Source: Acidobacteriota bacterium (GTDB taxonomy: Bacteria; Actinomycetota; Acidimicrobiia; Acidimicrobiales; Ilumatobacteraceae). From it: a stretch of 41,219 nt of DNA. The notes beneath the pieces are model-generated. The model had not been told where the DNA came from. It saw nothing but the letters and a program-made list of their open reading frames with translations, and did no database searches. The position numbers and the translations under genes were made by a program. This document shows, piece by piece, positions 16,322 through 25,166 of the stretch (positions are counted from its first letter, which is position 1; every line of letters begins with the position of its first letter). The DNA lies in assembly GCA_018970175.1 (NCBI GenBank), contig JAGWWV010000018.1:1-41219 (forward strand). The letters are read 5' to 3'.

Positions 16322-18660
16322 AGCCGCAGGGTCCCGCACTTCCGTTTTCCACACCGGCCTTTTCCGGTCACGTCGACCGGCTGTTGCCCGATTCGCAGCC
16401 CGGAAACGTGACGATTCCCCTGCCGGGGCCGGATGCACCCAACATCGTGCTGGTGCTGCTCGACGACGTCGGGTTCGGTACGTGCGGAACCTTCGGCGGC
16501 CCGGTGCCGACACCGGCACTCGACCGCGTGGCGGCGAACGGATTGCGCTTGAACCAGTTCCACACGACGGCGTTGTGCTCGCCCACGCGCGCGGCGATGT
16601 TGACGGGCCGCAATCACCACGCCGTTCACATGGGCAACATTCCCGAAGGCGCAAGTGCATTTCCCGGGTACGACTGCATCATCCCGCGCGAAGCCGCGAC
16701 GGTTTCCGAGATTCTCCGGCAATACGGCTATTCCACCGGGGCGTTCGGCAAGTGGCACGTGACGCCCGCGCACGAACAAACGTTGACCGGCCCGTTCGAT
16801 CGTTGGCCGACGGGGCTCGGCTTCGAACGCTTCTACGGCATCCTCTCCGCCGAAGCGTCGCAGTTCGAACCACCGATGTTCGACCAGACGACACCGGTGC
16901 TGCCTTACGAGGGCAGGGACGACTACCACATGACCGAGGACATCGCCGACAAGGCGATTGCGTGGATGCGCCTGCAGCGCGCGTCGAACCCGCACCGGCC
17001 GTTCTTTGCCTACTTCGCCACCGGCGCGATGCACTGCCCGCATCATGTCTGGCCCGAGTACATCGAACGCTTCAAGGGGCAGTTCGACGAGGGCTGGGAC
17101 GTGCTGCGCGAACGCATCTACAAAGAGCAGTTGGCGCTCGGTGTGATTCCGGAAGGGACGACACTCACGCCGCGTCCCGCCGAGGTGCCGTCGTGGGACG
17201 AATACCCCGATCGCTACAAGCCCGTTGCGGCACGTTTGATGGAAGTGTTCGCTGGGTTCATGGCCCACACCGACGAACAGATCGGGCGCTTGCTCGACGC
17301 ACTCGATGAACTTGGCGTTGCCGACAACACCTTGTTCATCTACATCACGGGCGACAACGGGGCATCGGCCGAGGGCACGGTGAACGGCGCGTGGAGCGCG
17401 CCGTCGTTCCAGAACGGGTATCCGGAAGATCCCGAATGGTTGCTCGCTCACATCGACGACTTCGGGTCGGCAAAGTGCGAGAACCATTTCAACCTTGCAT
17501 GGGCGTGGGCGCTCGATTCACCGTTCCAGTGGATGAAGCAGATCGCATCGCACTTCGGCGGCACGCGCAACGCGGTTGCGGTTCAGTGGCCAAAGGCCAT
17601 CGCCGAACGCGGCGGGCTGCGCAATCAATTCCATCACGTCACCGATATTTTTCCGACGTTGCTCGAGGCCGCAGGTATCGATCCGCCTGCAGCGGTGAAC
17701 GGCATCGAACAAATGGACATCGACGGCGTGTCGATGTTGTCCACGTTTGCCTCACCGGTGGCGCCCGAGACGCATCTCACGCAGTACTTCGAGATGTTCG
17801 GCAACCGGGCGATCTACAACGACGGGTGGATCGCGTCGTGCTTCCACGGTCGAGTGCCGTGGAAGCGTTTCGACACCGTGCCCTTCGACGGGCCACAAGA
17901 GAAGTGGGAGCTGTACGACATCCGCAACGACTTCTCGCAGGGTTACGATCTCGCTGATCGGCACCCCGAAAAGTTGGCGGACATGCTGGCGTTGTTCGAT
18001 GCCGAGGCGCGGCGCAACAACGTGTATCCGCTGAAAGAGCCGGGCAGCACCTTCGGCCCGAAGTACGCCACGCCGACATCACTCGGCAATCTGACCAAAA
18101 TGACCTACACGATCGAACACCAGCGCATGCCGGAACGCAGTGTGGTGAACCTGAAAAACTGCTCGTTCCGCATCACGGCCGAGGTGACGGTTCATCCGGC
18201 GGGATGCGAAGGCGTCGTCGTGTGCCAGGGCGGGAACATGGCCGGATGGTCGCTCTACGTCGACGCCACGGGTCGACCGGTGTTCCACTACAACTGGTTC
18301 GGCCACGAACACTTCGTGGCGATGGCACCATCGCCGCTGTCAGGCGGTCGCCACGTGATCGTGGTCGACTTCGCCTACGACGGTGGGTTCGGCGCCGGGG
18401 GAGAAGCCGTGTTGAGCGTCGACGGGGTTGCCGCGGCGTACGTCCGTGTCGAAAAGACCGTGCCCGTCATCTTCTCAATCAGCGGTGAAACCTTCGACGT
18501 CGGCCTCGACACCGGCGCGGCCGTGGGCCCGTATCCCCACGTGTACCGCTTCACGGGAGCCATCCACGGCGTCACCCTGGAACGGTTGAGCGAGCCATCG
18601 GCCGAGGTGAAGGCGCTGCTCGAAGACGCCGAGTTCCGAGCCAGCCTCGCCGTCCAGTAA
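16318..18660 (+). CDS. Arylsulfatase-type sulfatase (Cys-type formylglycine enzyme)
   Basis: A 780-residue sulfatase hydrolysing a sulfate ester. The formylglycine motif is CSPTR at Cys87-Arg91, followed by AAMLTGRNHH. The N-terminal metal ligands lie in NIVLVLLDDVGFG (Asp49, Asp50), and GKWH and ITGDNGASAEGTVNG supply further conserved active-site residues. The catalytic region ends near residue 580. About 200 further residues look beta-rich, an accessory domain common in long arylsulfatases. No signal peptide is visible, so it seems cytoplasmic. The GTG at 16318 overlaps the transporter stop. A formylglycine-generating enzyme is needed and is not in the window. Confidence 0.93.
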   Translation: MKPQGPALPFSTPAFSGHVDRLLPDSQPGNVTIPLPGPDAPNIVLVLLDDVGFGTCGTFGGPVPTPALDRVAANGLRLNQFHTTALCSPTRAAMLTGRNHHAVHMGNIPEGASAFPGYDCIIPREAATVSEILRQYGYSTGAFGKWHVTPAHEQTLTGPFDRWPTGLGFERFYGILSAEASQFEPPMFDQTTPVLPYEGRDDYHMTEDIADKAIAWMRLQRASNPHRPFFAYFATGAMHCPHHVWPEYIERFKGQFDEGWDVLRERIYKEQLALGVIPEGTTLTPRPAEVPSWDEYPDRYKPVAARLMEVFAGFMAHTDEQIGRLLDALDELGVADNTLFIYITGDNGASAEGTVNGAWSAPSFQNGYPEDPEWLLAHIDDFGSAKCENHFNLAWAWALDSPFQWMKQIASHFGGTRNAVAVQWPKAIAERGGLRNQFHHVTDIFPTLLEAAGIDPPAAVNGIEQMDIDGVSMLSTFASPVAPETHLTQYFEMFGNRAIYNDGWIASCFHGRVPWKRFDTVPFDGPQEKWELYDIRNDFSQGYDLADRHPEKLADMLALFDAEARRNNVYPLKEPGSTFGPKYATPTSLGNLTKMTYTIEHQRMPERSVVNLKNCSFRITAEVTVHPAGCEGVVVCQGGNMAGWSLYVDATGRPVFHYNWFGHEHFVAMAPSPLSGGRHVIVVDFAYDGGFGAGGEAVLSVDGVAAAYVRVEKTVPVIFSISGETFDVGLDTGAAVGPYPHVYRFTGAIHGVTLERLSEPSAEVKALLEDAEFRASLAVQ

Positions 18661-18698
18661 TCCAGCGTTCGCAATGCTGCGACGGCAACAATGTCCGA

Positions 18699-18881
18699 AT
18701 GGATTCGGCAGGAGACACCGCGCAATCGCCAACGGCGGGCTTCGACCCGACGCAGTTCGACGCGTGTCGCTCGCGGTTCGGCACCTTCCCCGAGTGCCCG
18801 ATGTGCGGTTCTGATCTCACGCCCGAACACGCGCACTTCAAGTGTCGGTCGTGCGGCTGGCGTGACAGCTGTTGTGACTGA
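18699..18881 (+). CDS. Small zinc-ribbon protein
   Basis: A 60-residue protein whose second half carries CPMC, then CRSC after 14 residues, and ends DSCCD. The CX2C...CX2C spacing is a zinc ribbon, and the PEHAHFKCRSCGWRDSCC ending resembles a widespread uncharacterised small-protein family. The first 30 residues look unstructured. It starts 38 bases after the sulfatase stop in the same direction and converges on the phosphonate operon. The function is unknown; the pattern of paired cysteines is the main reason to call it real. Confidence 0.7.
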   Translation: MDSAGDTAQSPTAGFDPTQFDACRSRFGTFPECPMCGSDLTPEHAHFKCRSCGWRDSCCD

Positions 18882-18890
18882 CGGCTGTAG

Positions 18891-19688
18891 CTACCTGGTC
18901 GACGTCCAACGAATGATGCCGGCGATTGTGTCGGCAAGATCCGGCGTCGCGGCCACTACTCCACTCCATCGCAGCGACAAGTCCGGTTCGAATGAGAACG
19001 GCCTGCCGTGTGCGTCGATCACTCGACCGCCGGCTTTCTCGACCACCAGCTGCATCGCGGCGATGTCGACGATGCGGTGGATGTCACCACCCGGGTCGCA
19101 AAACGCATCAATCGAGCCGTCGGCAACGAGACAACCCTCGATCACCGAACTTCCCAGGATTCTCAGCCGTTCGGCCGTTTGTGCCAGTTCGGACCACGCG
19201 CGCCACGTTGTCGGGCGGGGTCGAAGCATCGACAACGACGATCCGCGAAGGTCGGTACGTTGCGTCGTCCGCGGCATGATCGGGTCGTCGTGGGATGCGT
19301 GCCAACGATGTGCGGTCCCGAGCCATGTGCACAACGCCTCGACGACGCGGTCTTCGACGACAACTGCGGCCGAAAAGGCCGAGATCGGAACCCCTGCGGC
19401 CGAATTGGCAGTCCCATCCACCGGATCGATCACCATCGTCACCGCTGATCCGCGGTCGACCCAACCGACTTCTTCCGACAGGACATTGGCGCCGAATTTC
19501 GCGATGATGTCGAGAACGGGGTCCTCGACATGACGGTCGAGGAACATCGTCGGCGTGCCGTCGCCTCCCAAGCCGATGTCAGCGCTTCTCTCGGCTGATG
19601 ACATGTGGGCCATCGCGTATCGATAGGCGGCGTCCGCGGCGTGAGCCATCTGCTCGAGGATTTCCGTGAAGCCTCGCATGTCAGGCAT
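18891..19688 (-). CDS. Inositol monophosphatase family phosphatase at the end of the phn operon
   Basis: A 265-residue Mg-dependent phosphatase of the IMPase/HisN/CysQ superfamily. The metal-binding motifs are visible: LSEEVGW (usual EE) and VIDPVDGTANSAAG (DPxDGT), and GGDIHRIVDIAAMQLVVEKAGGRV corresponds to the C-terminal WDxAAG region, with the Trp replaced. ATG 19688 overlaps the phnM stop by 8 bases; ATG 19679 is an alternative. As last gene of phnGHIJKLM it probably dephosphorylates an intermediate of the pathway, such as a ribose phosphate released after C-P cleavage. That role is inference, made attractive by the absence of phnP and phnN nearby. Inositol phosphatase activity is the alternative. 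Confidence 0.88.
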   Translation of the reverse strand: MPDMRGFTEILEQMAHAADAAYRYAMAHMSSAERSADIGLGGDGTPTMFLDRHVEDPVLDIIAKFGANVLSEEVGWVDRGSAVTMVIDPVDGTANSAAGVPISAFSAAVVVEDRVVEALCTWLGTAHRWHASHDDPIMPRTTQRTDLRGSSLSMLRPRPTTWRAWSELAQTAERLRILGSSVIEGCLVADGSIDAFCDPGGDIHRIVDIAAMQLVVEKAGGRVIDAHGRPFSFEPDLSLRWSGVVAATPDLADTIAGIIRWTSTR

Positions 19689-20856
19689 CCTGCATCGCAA
19701 GGCTCGGTAGATCTGCGGTGCCCGACCGGAAAGTCCCGATGACCGACGGGTCCTTGTCCATCAGGTGACAGATTGCCAGGTCGGCGCGCGCGCCGACCTC
19801 GAGACGGCCACGATCGCTCAACCCAACGGTGTGGGCCGGCCCGGATGTGACCAGTCGAACCGCTTCGGGCAGCGTGCAGGCGTTCAATCGAACGAGAGTT
19901 CCGATGGCTCCGACCATTGCGAATGGCAGATAGTCCGACGACAGTCCGTCGCACAGACCACGCGATACCAACTCCGCGGCGGAGACGTTACCCGAATGGC
20001 TACCTCCTCGCAGCACGTTTGGCGCGCCGCAGACGGTACGCATGCCGTTCCTTTTTGCGTGCTGTGCTGCAGCCACGGTCGTCGGAAACTCGGCGATCGT
20101 CGCATTCCATGTCAGTGCTTCGTCGATGTCGTCGATCGTTGCGGGATCGTGGGCCATCAGGGAGATCTCGGCTGCGGCCGCCTTGGCCGTGAGCCAAGGC
20201 AATGCGGCGGCGCGATGGTGGAGGAGTGCATCGCGCTCAGCGATCAATGCATCGACCTCGATTCGGGCCGTGTCTGCGTCGATGTTGCGGGTGCCCATGA
20301 TCCAGTTCTCGAAATAGGCGCGATCGCGGTACTGGCCTTGGCCCGGTGTGTGGTCCTCGAAACTGACGAGGGGTCTTGGGTCAATTGTGCGATCGGCGTC
20401 GAGACGTGCCGCGACGGCCTGGAATCCGGCGGCGTCACGCGCGTCGATGCGGTAGAGCACTCGGTGGTCGATCATCGTGCGGCTGTCGGCATAGCCGTGG
20501 ATCACGTCGACGAAGCTGTTGGCTAGGTCGACGGTCCGGTTCCCGTCATTTTCGAATCCGATGCCATGAAACAGAGTGGTGATTCCCGATGCCCGCACCT
20601 TTGCTTCGAACGAACGGAGGCTGAAGTCGAGGGGCAGTTTCGCACCTGGTCGCGGGCGGTGTTCCATCTCAAAACCGTCGCTGTGTGTGTCGACCAGCCC
20701 GGGAATGCAGAACGAGCCATTGCCGTCGAATGTGGTCTCGCCGCCACGATGCGGACCAATTTCAACGACGACTCCGTCTTCGACGACGATTCGAGCATCA
20801 GAGATGACCGAATCGTGCAGAACTGCGGTGACGTTTGTGACGATGAAGCGCTTCAA
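19681..20856 (-). CDS. phnM: Alpha-D-ribose 1-methylphosphonate 5-triphosphate diphosphatase
   Basis: A 391-residue amidohydrolase-fold enzyme that removes pyrophosphate from the ribose-phosphonate triphosphate, giving the 5-phosphate substrate for PhnJ. Visible features are the N-terminal beta domain, CIPGLVDTHSDGFEMEHRPRPGAKLP with the metal-binding His, GITTLFHGIGFEND, SFEDHTPGQGQYRD, SLMAHD and SDYLPFAM, all typical of PhnM. The start is TTG 20856, overlapping the phnL stop by TTGA, so it is translationally coupled. The length matches the usual 380-390 residues. It acts in the cytosol with the C-P lyase core. Confidence 0.94.
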   Translation of the reverse strand: MKRFIVTNVTAVLHDSVISDARIVVEDGVVVEIGPHRGGETTFDGNGSFCIPGLVDTHSDGFEMEHRPRPGAKLPLDFSLRSFEAKVRASGITTLFHGIGFENDGNRTVDLANSFVDVIHGYADSRTMIDHRVLYRIDARDAAGFQAVAARLDADRTIDPRPLVSFEDHTPGQGQYRDRAYFENWIMGTRNIDADTARIEVDALIAERDALLHHRAAALPWLTAKAAAAEISLMAHDPATIDDIDEALTWNATIAEFPTTVAAAQHAKRNGMRTVCGAPNVLRGGSHSGNVSAAELVSRGLCDGLSSDYLPFAMVGAIGTLVRLNACTLPEAVRLVTSGPAHTVGLSDRGRLEVGARADLAICHLMDKDPSVIGTFRSGTADLPSLAMQDA

Positions 20857-21611
20857 ATTTGAACCTCTGCTGGTTGAAGGTGTGGGAAAACATCGGCTGT
20901 CGGACCGTCTTCGACGATGGAACCTCGCTTCATGCGGATCACTCGTGTAGCGAGTCGACTGATTGCGTCGAGATCGTGAAAAACCGCCAGTACCGCGGTG
21001 CCCTGCAGCGACAGATCGGCGATCAAGTCAATCGCACGTTCGCGGTTCTCCGGATCGAGGGCAGAAACGGGCTCGTCGAGCAACAAGATCCTTGGCGGGG
21101 AGATGAGGCCGGCGGCGATGTTGACGCGCTGCTTCTCCCCGCCCGACAGCACTGCTGTGTGCATGTCCCACAGGCTCTCGGCGATGTCGAGTCTCTTGAG
21201 CGACAGTGCCGCCGCATCGCGAGCCTCGGAGCGGTTCATGCCGCGTGACACGCCCGCCCGGGTGACCAGATCAATCACGGCGCGACGAGGTTGGGCCCTC
21301 AGGAATTGCGAAACATAACCAAGTTCGCGCCCGCGAAGAGCGACCACCTCACGGTCCGTCAATTTGGTGAGGTCGACCACGTTTCCGGATGCGAGTGTGA
21401 GGTTGATCGATCCACTCGCTGCGGTGTAGGTGCGATAGAGGACGCGTAGCAACGTCGACTTCCCGGCACCCGATGAACCCGCCAGTGCGACGTGCTCACC
21501 CGGCGACAACGAGAACGACACGGCATTGAGCGCGGATACAGTCCGGCCATCGATGTTGTGGAGAGTGAAGGTCTTCGAAACGTCGCGCACGTCGAGAATT
21601 GGATTGGTCAT
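20853..21611 (-). CDS. phnL: C-P lyase accessory ATP-binding protein PhnL
   Basis: A 252-residue ABC-type ATPase without a membrane partner. Walker A is GSSGAGKSTLLRV, the signature is LSGGEKQRVNIAAGL, and Walker B is ILLLDEPVSALD. The region QFLRAQPRRAVIDLVTRAGVSRGM is typical of PhnL. PhnK and PhnL bind the PhnGHIJ core complex and are required for phosphonate breakdown in vivo, not for transport. ATG 21611 is preceded by AAAGG six bases upstream, and its stop overlaps the phnM start. Confidence 0.93.
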   Translation of the reverse strand: MTNPILDVRDVSKTFTLHNIDGRTVSALNAVSFSLSPGEHVALAGSSGAGKSTLLRVLYRTYTAASGSINLTLASGNVVDLTKLTDREVVALRGRELGYVSQFLRAQPRRAVIDLVTRAGVSRGMNRSEARDAAALSLKRLDIAESLWDMHTAVLSGGEKQRVNIAAGLISPPRILLLDEPVSALDPENRERAIDLIADLSLQGTAVLAVFHDLDAISRLATRVIRMKRGSIVEDGPTADVFPHLQPAEVQI

Positions 21612-21621
21612 CGTCGACCTT

Positions 21622-22545
21622 TCATGCCCGTGCTGCGGCGACGAGCTTTTGGCTGTACGGATGTTGTGGATCCTCGAGAAGTTGGTCGGTCAGAGCGTCT
21701 TCGACGACGCGACCGTGCTGCATGACGATGCACCGCTGGGTCAACATCTCGATGACTGCGAAATCGTGGGACACAACGACCACCGCGAGATCAAGTTCCT
21801 CGAGAAGACGACGAATGAGATCGAGAACGCCAGCGGCCACGCTCGCATCGAGTCCCGTTGTCGGTTCGTCGAGAAGGAGGATCGGTGGATTGTTCGCCAA
21901 TGCCCGGGCAATCTGGACGCGTTGGCGCATACCCCCGGAGAAGGTGCGCACGATGTCGTCCATGCGATCGAGGGGAACCTCCGTGCGACGAAGGAGGTCT
22001 GCCGCGCGCTCGCGGATCCGGCCGAAGTGGCGCCATCCCGCCGCCGTCAACGGGTCGGCGATGTTGCCTCCGGCCGTCACTCCGAGAGCGAGTCCTTCGG
22101 CGGCGTCTTGGTAGACAACCGACAGTTTGTCGATACGCAGGCGACGACGCGTCGCGGGATCCAAGTGAAGAATGTTGAATTCGCCGTTGTCGTGGCATGC
22201 CAACCGAACGTCACCGGTGGTGGCCGGCTGGTCGCCCGCGATGCACCGCAAGACGGTGGACTTGCCCGATCCCGACTCTCCGACGATGCCCAGGGCTTCG
22301 CCCGCGGCAACGTCGAAGTTGACGTTCCATGCCGCAATGATCGAGCCTGTCCGTGGATCTCGTGCCGTTCCGAATTCCGGGCCCGTTTGCAGAATGCTGT
22401 CACGAGTAAACGACCCGTAGACCTTGCCGAGATTGCGCACTTGAATCACCGGATCGGCAACGTGAATCGTCGGCACTGTGTTCATGCCTGCCTCCTGCGT
22501 CGGCAAGGTGTTCATGCCTGCCTCCTGTGTCGGCACCGTGTTCAT
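21622..22545 (-). CDS. phnK: C-P lyase accessory ATP-binding protein PhnK
   Basis: From ATG 22545 this is 307 residues. ABC motifs are Walker A GESGSGKSTVLRC, signature FSGGMRQRVQIARAL and Walker B ILLLDEPTTGLD, with DKLSVVYQDAAEGLALGVTAGG typical of PhnK, which docks on PhnJ in the core complex. The start lies in a 30-bp tandem repeat giving three in-frame ATGs (22545, 22515, 22485), each preceded by AGGAGG, so up to three N-termini could be made, differing by 10 or 20 residues. ATG 22545 overlaps the phnJ stop (ATGA). The extra N-terminal repeats precede the normal family start near VIQVRNLGKVYG. Confidence 0.93.
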   Translation of the reverse strand: MNTVPTQEAGMNTLPTQEAGMNTVPTIHVADPVIQVRNLGKVYGSFTRDSILQTGPEFGTARDPRTGSIIAAWNVNFDVAAGEALGIVGESGSGKSTVLRCIAGDQPATTGDVRLACHDNGEFNILHLDPATRRRLRIDKLSVVYQDAAEGLALGVTAGGNIADPLTAAGWRHFGRIRERAADLLRRTEVPLDRMDDIVRTFSGGMRQRVQIARALANNPPILLLDEPTTGLDASVAAGVLDLIRRLLEELDLAVVVVSHDFAVIEMLTQRCIVMQHGRVVEDALTDQLLEDPQHPYSQKLVAAARA

Positions 22546-22570
22546 GCCTGCCTCCTGCGTCGGCACCAAG
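22469..22570 (-). repeat. 30-bp tandem repeat carrying ribosome binding site and ATG of phnK
   Basis: Three 30-base units (22481-22510, 22511-22540, 22541-22570) plus a 12-base partial copy (22469-22480). On the minus strand each unit contains AGGAGG-caggc-ATG, so ribosome binding site and start codon are triplicated in frame. The units differ at only a few positions. The encoded repeat is PTQEAGMNT plus Val or Leu. The outermost ATG overlaps the phnJ stop codon. Confidence 0.9.
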
Positions 22571-23417
22571 CAGTATCGCTGCAGGTCCACGATGGGGTGG
22601 TGCCAGGGGATTCGACGAGAAACGAATCACTGGAACCACAGAGTTTGCACGTGGCGCCGTCGGCTGATTCGACTTCGAATTCGACGTCGTCGAACGTCAA
22701 CGGCTCGACGTCGGTGTGGGGTGGAATCGCATACACGCGCTTTTCGCGCCCCGCCCCGAATAGTGTGAGGAAGTCGGCCTGATGAAGGCGGGGAATGTCC
22801 CACCGTGGAATCGGTGTCGTGGCCGTCACGTAACGTCCGGCAACGAGGCACGGATAGCCTGTCGTCTGGGTGATCACGCCGTTGCGCACCTTGTCTTCGT
22901 AGAGGCTCACCCACATCTTCGAGTAGTCGGCCTCCGCGTGCATGCGCGCTAGTTCTTTCATGTCGCGTTCGACGCCGCGCAGGGGTTCGGGTACGGGCAC
23001 TTGCAGCACCAGGATCTGATCCGCGCCCATCGGATCCTCGGGAATCCGATGTCGGCTTTGAACGATGGTTGCTTCATTCACCTCTGTCGTCTCGTTGATT
23101 CCCGTCGACGACGCGATGAGACGTCGAAGATTCACTGCGTTGACACCCTCGTCATCGCCTTGGTCGATGACTTTGACGGTGTCGTCATTGCCGACGATGG
23201 CGAGAGAAATCTGCAGTCCACCGGAGCCCCATCCTCGCGCAACGGGCATCTCTCGTGATCCGAACGGAACCTGATAGCCCGGAATGGCCACGGCCTGGAG
23301 AAGCGCTCGTCGGATTTCTCTCTTTGATTCTTCGTCGAGGAGAGCGAACGGTGTTGTCGGTGCGTCTCCGGTGATCTCGGCAAGGGAACTCATGTCAATC
23401 GCGCTTTCGTTCGTCAT
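22542..23417 (-). CDS. phnJ: Carbon-phosphorus lyase radical SAM subunit PhnJ
   Basis: From ATG 23417 this is 291 residues. PhnJ cleaves the C-P bond of ribose-1-phosphonate 5-phosphate with a 4Fe-4S cluster and SAM, giving the alkane and a ribose cyclic phosphate. Conserved regions include AVAIPGYQVPFGSREMPVARGWGSGGLQ, GADQILVLQVPVPEPLRGVE and the C-terminal cysteines. These are CKLC, then 18 residues, then CSDTAWC, a CX2CX18CX5C form of the family motif (CX2CX21CX5C in E. coli). The protein stops 8 residues after the last Cys. ATG 23393 is an alternative start; TTG 23435 is less likely. It overlaps the phnI 3' end and couples to phnK. Confidence 0.94.
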   Translation of the reverse strand: MTNESAIDMSSLAEITGDAPTTPFALLDEESKREIRRALLQAVAIPGYQVPFGSREMPVARGWGSGGLQISLAIVGNDDTVKVIDQGDDEGVNAVNLRRLIASSTGINETTEVNEATIVQSRHRIPEDPMGADQILVLQVPVPEPLRGVERDMKELARMHAEADYSKMWVSLYEDKVRNGVITQTTGYPCLVAGRYVTATTPIPRWDIPRLHQADFLTLFGAGREKRVYAIPPHTDVEPLTFDDVEFEVESADGATCKLCGSSDSFLVESPGTTPSWTCSDTAWCRRRRQA

Positions 23418-24510
23418 GGGCACGTCGGACTGCAACCTTGCGTTCGATCATCGAACGAAAGGTCACGTAGTGGGGCAGTTTCAGGTGCTCGAGAAATCCG
23501 GCTGAATCGAGGCCATCAGTTGTCATGAGAATCGATTGCTCGAGTGGCGACTTTGAACCGTCCCGATGGCAGGCGATGTCAAGATTCGCCATCGCGATGG
23601 CCTTGCGCTCGTTGTGTCCGAGGCACATGCCATAGCCGACGTCGAACGATCCGCGGTCTTCGTCGATCCCGTCAAGATCCTCGATTGCCTCGACCTCGGT
23701 CACGCGGAAATTCCCGATCGTGACCTCGCCGCCGGTGATCGGGTGAGTGACCGATAGCGAAAGCGAGCCGTGTCGGACTTCACCAAGAGTCACTTCGTGG
23801 AGGTAGCCGTCAGGGCCGAGAATGTTGCGATACCACTGATTGACGAGCGCACCCGTCTCCGCCCGCGCCATCGTCGAGAGGCGTGCCGAGCGCGGGGCAG
23901 GTGGTTTCGCGGGCATCCGTGTGATGTCAAAGGGCTCCGGATCATCACCGCGACGACGGTCGACCAAAAGACCCATGTCGCGCAGAACGTCACTCATGCG
24001 GCGCATCTCGGGCCACCCTGCTGGCCTTGCGATTGTGTCGGCAGTGCGTTTACTGGCACTCTCATCGTCGTCGTGTGCAGTGGACACGGCGCGCCGCGGC
24101 ATCGCATCCCGCGCCTTTGGATCGAGCATGCGCGCCGTGTAGTCGGTGCTCCGCCCGAGGATCTGGGGACCACCCGGTTCACGGAATGCAGGAACGACCC
24201 GGCGCTCGGGCACCATCTCATCGGCGTCGTTGACCCGTGCGACGGCGAAGCGGGGGAGCGTGGACTTGTAGGCCCGCAGGAGATGTATTGCCTCGATCGC
24301 GTCGCCCTCGGCTTGTCTCACGGCGAGTGCGGCGAATTCCGGTGCCCAGAGGCCGGCCTCGCCCATGATTCGGTCGACAAGCAGACGTAGGCGACCGGTG
24401 ATCTGGTCGAGTTCGAGTTGTGCGCTTGAGTGGTTGTCGCGAAGGCGAGCAACAAGTTCTTCCGCGCGCTTGATGGCGGTCAAACCGCCGCGCGCTGCGG
24501 CGTAGCCCAT
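23395..24510 (-). CDS. phnI: C-P lyase core subunit PhnI
   Basis: A 371-residue core subunit. PhnI is the nucleosidase that, with PhnG, PhnH and PhnL, transfers phosphonate to ATP ribose and releases adenine. The start MGYAAARGGLTAIKRAEELV is the canonical family N-terminus. ATG 24510 is preceded by AAGGGGGAAC, which rejects longer upstream readings. Other conserved segments are QITGRLRLLVDRIMGEAGLWAPEFAALAVRQAEGDAIEAIHLLRAYKSTLPR (a conserved block near residues 38-90) and CLGHNERKAIAMANLD near the C-terminus. It starts one base after the phnH stop and overlaps phnJ. Confidence 0.95.
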   Translation of the reverse strand: MGYAAARGGLTAIKRAEELVARLRDNHSSAQLELDQITGRLRLLVDRIMGEAGLWAPEFAALAVRQAEGDAIEAIHLLRAYKSTLPRFAVARVNDADEMVPERRVVPAFREPGGPQILGRSTDYTARMLDPKARDAMPRRAVSTAHDDDESASKRTADTIARPAGWPEMRRMSDVLRDMGLLVDRRRGDDPEPFDITRMPAKPPAPRSARLSTMARAETGALVNQWYRNILGPDGYLHEVTLGEVRHGSLSLSVTHPITGGEVTIGNFRVTEVEAIEDLDGIDEDRGSFDVGYGMCLGHNERKAIAMANLDIACHRDGSKSPLEQSILMTTDGLDSAGFLEHLKLPHYVTFRSMIERKVAVRRAHDERKRD

Positions 24511-24511
24511 G

Positions 24512-25162
24512 TCAGTTCCCCCTTCGAATTTCGGCTGATGTGAAACAAAAGGTGAGGACCGACGTGCGAGGGATGCCGACGACGGCTCCAGTCGCATCGA
24601 CCAACCAGACATCGAAGCCGACCGGTGGTCGTTCACGGCGGGCGCCGAGCACCGTCCTCACGCGGAGAAGTTCGGGGTGTTCCGCGGCGATTCGGACGAA
24701 GCGCTCGCCAGGTACGCCAGGTCCCGTGATTGCTATCGTCGCGTCTGAAGGTGTCGATGGGTGAAGTGCGCCGTCGACGGCCATGCTGACCTGGCAAGCC
24801 GAGTCTGGGCGAAGATCGCTACCACATCGGATGTCGGCCAGGTCGGGCAGGTCGCCTGCCAGCAGCGCGGCGTATGCAGCATCAGTCAAACTTGTCGCGA
24901 GACCGAATGTGGCGCGGGCAAGTCCGCGTGCAAGCACCTCCGATTGATCGCCACTGACCGCAAATGGAGTGTTGTGACTCAACAGTGCCATGAGTGGCAC
25001 GAGTCCCGGCCGACTGCGAGCAACGAGGTGCGGAGGTAGCCGATGGATCTCTCCGGGTGAGCTAAGCGCGCGGAGAAGCGTGCGAAAGATCGACTGAGAT
25101 TCGTGTACGTCAACGATGCAGGCCCGATAGGCCTCTGCGGTGGTGAGATTTTGATCAAGCAT
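24512..25162 (-). CDS. phnH: C-P lyase core subunit PhnH
   Basis: A 216-residue core subunit that binds PhnG and PhnI in the (GHIJ)2 complex; it has a PLP-transferase-like fold without catalytic function. The characteristic SQSIFRTLLRALSSPGEIHRLP is near the N-terminus, LADIRCGSDLRPD is in the middle, and ITGPGVPGERFVRI plus GFDVWLVDATGAVVGIPRTS are towards the C-terminus. ATG 25162 is chosen because the family begins about there; earlier codons in this frame belong to the phnG region in another frame. There are 4 bases between the phnG stop and this start, and 1 base to phnI. Confidence 0.94.
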   Translation of the reverse strand: MLDQNLTTAEAYRACIVDVHESQSIFRTLLRALSSPGEIHRLPPHLVARSRPGLVPLMALLSHNTPFAVSGDQSEVLARGLARATFGLATSLTDAAYAALLAGDLPDLADIRCGSDLRPDSACQVSMAVDGALHPSTPSDATIAITGPGVPGERFVRIAAEHPELLRVRTVLGARRERPPVGFDVWLVDATGAVVGIPRTSVLTFCFTSAEIRRGN

Positions 25163-25166
25163 CGAC

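Noticed and set aside
22469-22570. CRISPR-like look of the 30-bp repeats
   Set aside because: Units are head-to-tail without spacers, lie in frame inside coding sequence, and no cas genes are near.
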